From contig NZ_JANJGU010000008.1 of assembly GCF_024626525.1 (NCBI RefSeq), positions 94,725-158,724 of the forward strand: a stretch of 64,000 bases of DNA, in the 5' to 3' direction. Source of the stretch: Lederbergia panacisoli (GTDB taxonomy: Bacteria; Bacillota; Bacilli; Bacillales; Bacillaceae_C). Below the pieces are notes generated by a model. The model had not been told where the DNA came from. It ran no database searches and worked only from the letters and a program-made list of their open reading frames with translations. Each line of letters begins with the position of its first letter. The stretch's first letter is position 1. Below are positions 60,825 through 64,000 of the stretch, in pieces. A program made the translations under genes and the position numbers.

Positions 60825-61694
60825 ATGAGAAAGAATAATACTTTTTGGGGTTATCTCTTTTTAACACCGCAATTAATCGGTCTTCTTGCATTTTCACTAA
60901 TTCCCCTTGGCTTTGCACTTGTTTTGAGTTTTATGCACTGGGATGGTTTTGGAGAAAAAACTTTTGTGGGTCTAGGTAATTTTATTGGTCAATTTAAAGA
61001 CCCGATTTTTTGGAAAGCTTTATGGAATACTACACTATATACAATTCTTTATATTCCAATTGGTGTTTCTCTATCACTTTTGCTAGCTATTGCGTTAAAT
61101 AAAATTAAAGGTAAAGAATTGTATCGTATTTTCTTTTTTATGCCTGTCGTTACAAGCTCCGTTTCGATCGGTGTTATATGGATGTGGATTTTAAACGGTG
61201 ACTTCGGAATTTTAAATCAATTTCTTGGATATATTGGAATTCAAGGACCTCAATGGCTGACAGACACGAGTCTCGTTATGATTTCTATCGCGATACTTAG
61301 TATATGGTGGCAAGTAGGCTACAATATGGTCATTTTTCTTGCGGGCTTACAAGGGGTTTCAAATAGCTATTATGAAGCTGCGGAAATCGATGGAGCCTCC
61401 AAGTTTCAAAAGTTTAGACATATTACGTTGCCGCTTATTTCACCAACTACCTTTTTCGTTTCAATCATGTCTATTATTGGATCGTTTCAAGTTTTTGACC
61501 AAGCCTTTGTTATGACAGGTGGAGGTCCGGCAAAAGCGAGCTATACTCTTGTATTCCATGTATATGAAACCGGATTTAGACAATTTCAATGGGGGGAAAG
61601 CTCCGCTGTGGCAATGATTTTATTTGTCATCATCTTAATCTTTACTCTCATTCAATTTAGGGTTTCAAAAAGGTGGGTTCATTATGAGGGGTAG
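60825..61694 (+). CDS. Sugar ABC transporter permease (MalF/AmyD type)
   Basis: The 289-residue permease has six transmembrane helices and the EAA loop YEAAEIDGASKFQKFRHITL near 184-203. GAAAGGGTGAG precedes the ATG. Its 3' end overlaps the next gene by 11 nt, showing tight coupling. AmyD-like by context in the melA cluster. Confidence 0.92.
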   Translation: MRKNNTFWGYLFLTPQLIGLLAFSLIPLGFALVLSFMHWDGFGEKTFVGLGNFIGQFKDPIFWKALWNTTLYTILYIPIGVSLSLLLAIALNKIKGKELYRIFFFMPVVTSSVSIGVIWMWILNGDFGILNQFLGYIGIQGPQWLTDTSLVMISIAILSIWWQVGYNMVIFLAGLQGVSNSYYEAAEIDGASKFQKFRHITLPLISPTTFFVSIMSIIGSFQVFDQAFVMTGGGPAKASYTLVFHVYETGFRQFQWGESSAVAMILFVIILIFTLIQFRVSKRWVHYEG

Positions 61695-62565
61695 CACAGT
61701 TGAAGTAAATAAAGGTCCAGTAGTCGTACGTAAAAAGAAGTTTACATTTAAGTTTTCAACGCTTTTGCTGCATTTAGCTATTATTGCTGGTTCTTTAATA
61801 ATGGTTTTCCCATTCTTATGGACGGTCAGCAGTTCATTAAAAGATATATCTCAAATCTTTATTGTTCCTCCGGAATTTATTCCGAAACCATTTGTTTGGT
61901 CGAATTATCCTGCATCGCTCCAAGCAATGCCATTCGGACTAGCCTATTGGAATAGTTTTTATATTACTATTTTAGTAGTGTTATTGCAGTTATTTACTGG
62001 TTCCATGGCAGCTTACGCATTTGCTAAAATTCGCTTTCCGGGCTCGAATTTGTTGTTCGTCTTATTTTTAGCAACAATGATGATTCCTAAGCAAGTTACG
62101 ATGATTCCAACTTTTATGATCATGGATTATATCGGTTGGTTGGATACACATTTGCCATTAATTGTTCCAGGTGCTTTGTTTAATGCATTTGCTGTATTTT
62201 TATTGAGACAATTCATAATGGGAATACCGAATGAATTGGAAGAAGCGGCAGTCATGGATGGTGCAAATCCACTCAGAATTTATTGGAGTGTTATCCTTCC
62301 TTTAATTAGGCCAGCGCTTGCTGCGGTAGGTATCTTCATATTTATGGGATCCTGGAATAATTTCTTGGAACCATTGATCTATTTAACAACACCAGAACTG
62401 TACACAGTTCCTTTATTATTAAATTATTTTAAAGGTCTATATGTGACCGACTGGGCGCTCATGATGGCAGGCTCAACAATCTCCATTATCCCTGTTTTGC
62501 TCATTTATATCATCGCACAAAAACAAATTATCGAAGGGGTAGCCTTGACTGGAATTAAAGGGTGA
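61684..62565 (+). CDS. Sugar ABC transporter permease (MalG/AmyC type)
   Basis: The 293-residue permease has six transmembrane helices, EAA loop EEAAVMDGANPLRIYWSVIL near 187-206, and the C-terminus QKQIIEGVALTGIKG. ATG 61684 lies inside the end of the previous gene with AGGTGGG upstream. The operon has no ATPase gene. Confidence 0.92.
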   Translation: MRGSTVEVNKGPVVVRKKKFTFKFSTLLLHLAIIAGSLIMVFPFLWTVSSSLKDISQIFIVPPEFIPKPFVWSNYPASLQAMPFGLAYWNSFYITILVVLLQLFTGSMAAYAFAKIRFPGSNLLFVLFLATMMIPKQVTMIPTFMIMDYIGWLDTHLPLIVPGALFNAFAVFLLRQFIMGIPNELEEAAVMDGANPLRIYWSVILPLIRPALAAVGIFIFMGSWNNFLEPLIYLTTPELYTVPLLLNYFKGLYVTDWALMMAGSTISIIPVLLIYIIAQKQIIEGVALTGIKG

Positions 62566-62579
62566 CTACTTCATACTGA

Positions 62580-62609
62580 GAACCTTGGTACAACGCCAAG
62601 GTTCTTTTT
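62580..62609 (+). terminator. Terminator of the LacI-ABC operon
   Basis: GAACCTTGG / CCAAGGTTC perfect 9-bp stem, 7-nt loop, then TTTTT. Confidence 0.93.
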
Positions 62610-62681
62610 CTGTAAAAAAGGAGTAGTTTCGATAGTAAAAGGTATTGACGTATATGTCCAATAGGTGTTATTATAAAATAT

Positions 62682-62709
62682 TTGACTAAAAATTTATTAG
62701 TGATATACT
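62682..62709 (+). promoter_or_regulatory. Promoter of the CarD-type gene
   Basis: TTGACT at 62682-62687, 16-nt spacer, TATACT at 62704-62709. Confidence 0.75.
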
Positions 62710-62738
62710 TAATATATAGAAAATTTAGGAGTGATAAA

Positions 62739-63209
62739 TTGTTTTTTCAAATTGGTGATAAAGTATTGTATCCAATGCATGGAGCAGGTATCATCGAAGC
62801 AATTGAAGAAAAAGAAATACTAGGTGAATACCGACAGTATTATATAATATCTATTCCTATTAGTAATATGAATGTTATGATTCCTATCAATTCCGTAGAA
62901 AAAGCTGGAGTACGACTAGTAACTGATAGCAAGACGATGAAGAGTATAATATTTGATTTTCATAATGAAGAGCCGACTTGTAGTCTTCCTTGGAAGGAAA
63001 GATACAAACAAAATATAGAGAAATTAAAGACAGGCGATACACTTGACGGAGCGGAAGTAATTCGAGATCTTTTGCATCTTCAAAAAGAAAAACCACTTAA
63101 TTCGAGTGAAAAACAAATGCTAAATGATGCTTCGAAAATATTAATAAGTGAACTGAGCATCATTAAAGACATAAGCGAGACACAGGCTGCAGATTTATTA
63201 GTTATATAA
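62739..63209 (+). CDS. CarD-family transcription factor (YdeB-like)
   Basis: The 156-residue protein starts with the CarD/TRCF RNA-polymerase-interacting domain (FQIGDKVLYPMHGAGIIEAI, residues 3-22, then PISNMNVMIPI) and has a helical C-terminal domain with LPWKERYKQN and SEKQMLNDASKILISELS. CarD proteins bind RNA polymerase beta and stabilise open promoter complexes. The start is TTG 62739 with AGGAGTG 8 nt upstream, agreeing with YdeB; the frame upstream to 62682 covers the promoter. Monocistronic. Confidence 0.92.
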   Translation: MFFQIGDKVLYPMHGAGIIEAIEEKEILGEYRQYYIISIPISNMNVMIPINSVEKAGVRLVTDSKTMKSIIFDFHNEEPTCSLPWKERYKQNIEKLKTGDTLDGAEVIRDLLHLQKEKPLNSSEKQMLNDASKILISELSIIKDISETQAADLLVI

Positions 63210-63212
63210 TAT

Positions 63213-63248
63213 GAAAAAGGATTCTCATCATTAGAGAGTCCTTTTTCT
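63213..63248 (+). terminator. Terminator of the CarD-type gene
   Basis: AAAAGGATTCTC / GAGAGTCCTTTTT stem with a 7-nt loop and T-tract. Confidence 0.9.
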
Positions 63249-63348
63249 GTTATATAACTTATTTAATAAATCCTTATATTCCAAGTTACCTTGTAAAAAG
63301 TTAGAACATTTCATACAATTAAGATAATTACTTGATAAGGAGATGGAA

Positions 63349-64000
63349 ATGAATATTAAACTGCGAGTTGAAAGTAAAGAGCTTTTAGTGTATAGGATTT
63401 TAGACATCAGGAAGGGGTTATCAATTGATGATGCGGCACACTTAGCTAGACTTGAAAAAGGCTATAAAGGAGAGGTAATATTTGATGGTAGAATAGATTG
63501 ATTATTGAAACAATGGCTAGTTCTTAATGATATGCAACTTGAAAGTAATCATTCCGACTTCCAAATTGATTCACTTGTTATAGCCCAAAAACCGATATTA
63601 TTGTTCGAGATTAAGAATTACGAAGGAGATTATTATATTGAAGATGAACAATGGTATTACATGAATGGAGATAAAATCCAAAATCCATTGTCCCAGCTTG
63701 AAAGAAGTGAAGTTCTTTTTCGACGTCTGCTTCGTGACCAAGGATACAACATCCCCATCGAATCTTATTTAATCTTCATAAATCCCGAATTCCACTTATA
63801 TAACGCCCCACGAAATCTACCGATAATATTCCCAAATCAACAAAACCGATTTTTTGAAAAGCTAAGTAAAATACCTTCAAATATAAACGATCACCATAAG
63901 AAGGTAGCACATAAACTCATTTCCCTACACAACGAAAAACCACATTTTATGAAAATACCAGTATATAGTTTTGAGGAAATTAGGAAAGGGTTTATATGTG
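63349..64000 (+). pseudogene. NERD-domain (nuclease-related) protein, interrupted by TGA and cut by the window edge
   Basis: ATG 63349 (AAGGAGATGG upstream) opens a frame with 50 codons (MNIKLRVESKELLVYRILDI to EVIFDGRID) and then an in-frame TGA at 63499-63501. The same frame then stays open for 499 nt to the window end, with NERD-type sequence FQIDSLVIAQKPILLFEIKN and LSQLERSEVLFRRLLRDQGY. One base change (TGA from CGA or GGA) would restore the gene. NERD proteins are nuclease-fold proteins of unclear role. It is either a recent pseudogene or a sequencing error. Confidence 0.8.

Overview
The window is chromosomal DNA of a low-GC Gram-positive member of the Bacillaceae. Gene order and protein sequences closely follow the Bacillus subtilis uvrBA / hprK-lgt-ppaX / trxB-rapZ-yvcK-whiA-crh / clpP / cggR-gapA-pgk-tpi-pgm-eno / secG-est-rnr-smpB-ssrA map, but it is not B. 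subtilis itself: several genes of that map are missing at their usual places (his operon, cwlO, a nudix gene) and the tmRNA tag differs. Almost all genes lie on the + strand. The last third is accessory carbohydrate-uptake DNA.

Region by region: (1) 1-4919, the end of uvrB, uvrA, and a yvlB-yvlD pair behind a sigma-W-type promoter. (2) 4920-5857, a gene-free stretch with two GC-rich dispersed repeats in opposite orientation. (3) 5858-17916, hprK-lgt-yvoD-ppaX-yvoF, yvcD, trxB, rapZ-yvcK-whiA-crh and an ABC exporter. (4) 18061-20121, clpP on the - strand with a CtsR operator, tRNA-Arg(CCG), a locus of very small genes with three tandem terminator-like hairpins, and a glutaredoxin-like gene. 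(5) 20118-27568, the cggR-gapA-pgk-tpiA-gpmI-eno glycolytic operon with a textbook CggR operator. (6) 27646-41531, secG, est, rnr, smpB, then an LplB/LplC-type oligosaccharide importer with three tandem copies of its binding-protein gene and a YesL-like gene, ending in ssrA (tmRNA). (7) 41656-44470, an intracellular subtilisin, a probable type I toxin-antitoxin module, and decayed AraC and VOC genes. (8) 44805-62610, two further sugar ABC importers without ATPase genes, two Gfo/Idh/MocA dehydrogenases, a disrupted and an intact MFS gene, a MATE/flippase-like membrane protein, an AraC regulator divergent from a GH4 alpha-galactosidase (melA), and a LacI regulator. (9) 62682-64000, a CarD-type regulator and a NERD-domain gene interrupted by a stop codon and cut by the window edge.

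The parts fit together: HprK and Crh (catabolite repression), PpaX (removes the pyrophosphate HprK makes) and CggR (glycolytic flux sensing) lie on the same window as sugar-uptake operons that carry cre-like sites. None of the three importers has its own ATPase, so they probably share an MsmX-like ATPase encoded elsewhere.

The least ordinary material is: two arrays of 51-bp hairpin units that keep the loop but change the stem; a type I toxin gene with antisense RNA signals and perfect 5'-3' mRNA complementarity; a mosaic triplication of a binding-protein gene with its regulatory leader; the tandem-hairpin small-ORF locus; and a dispersed repeat that repeatedly lies just upstream of Shine-Dalgarno sequences. 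All functional statements rest on reading the sequence and on remembered family features; no database search was run.
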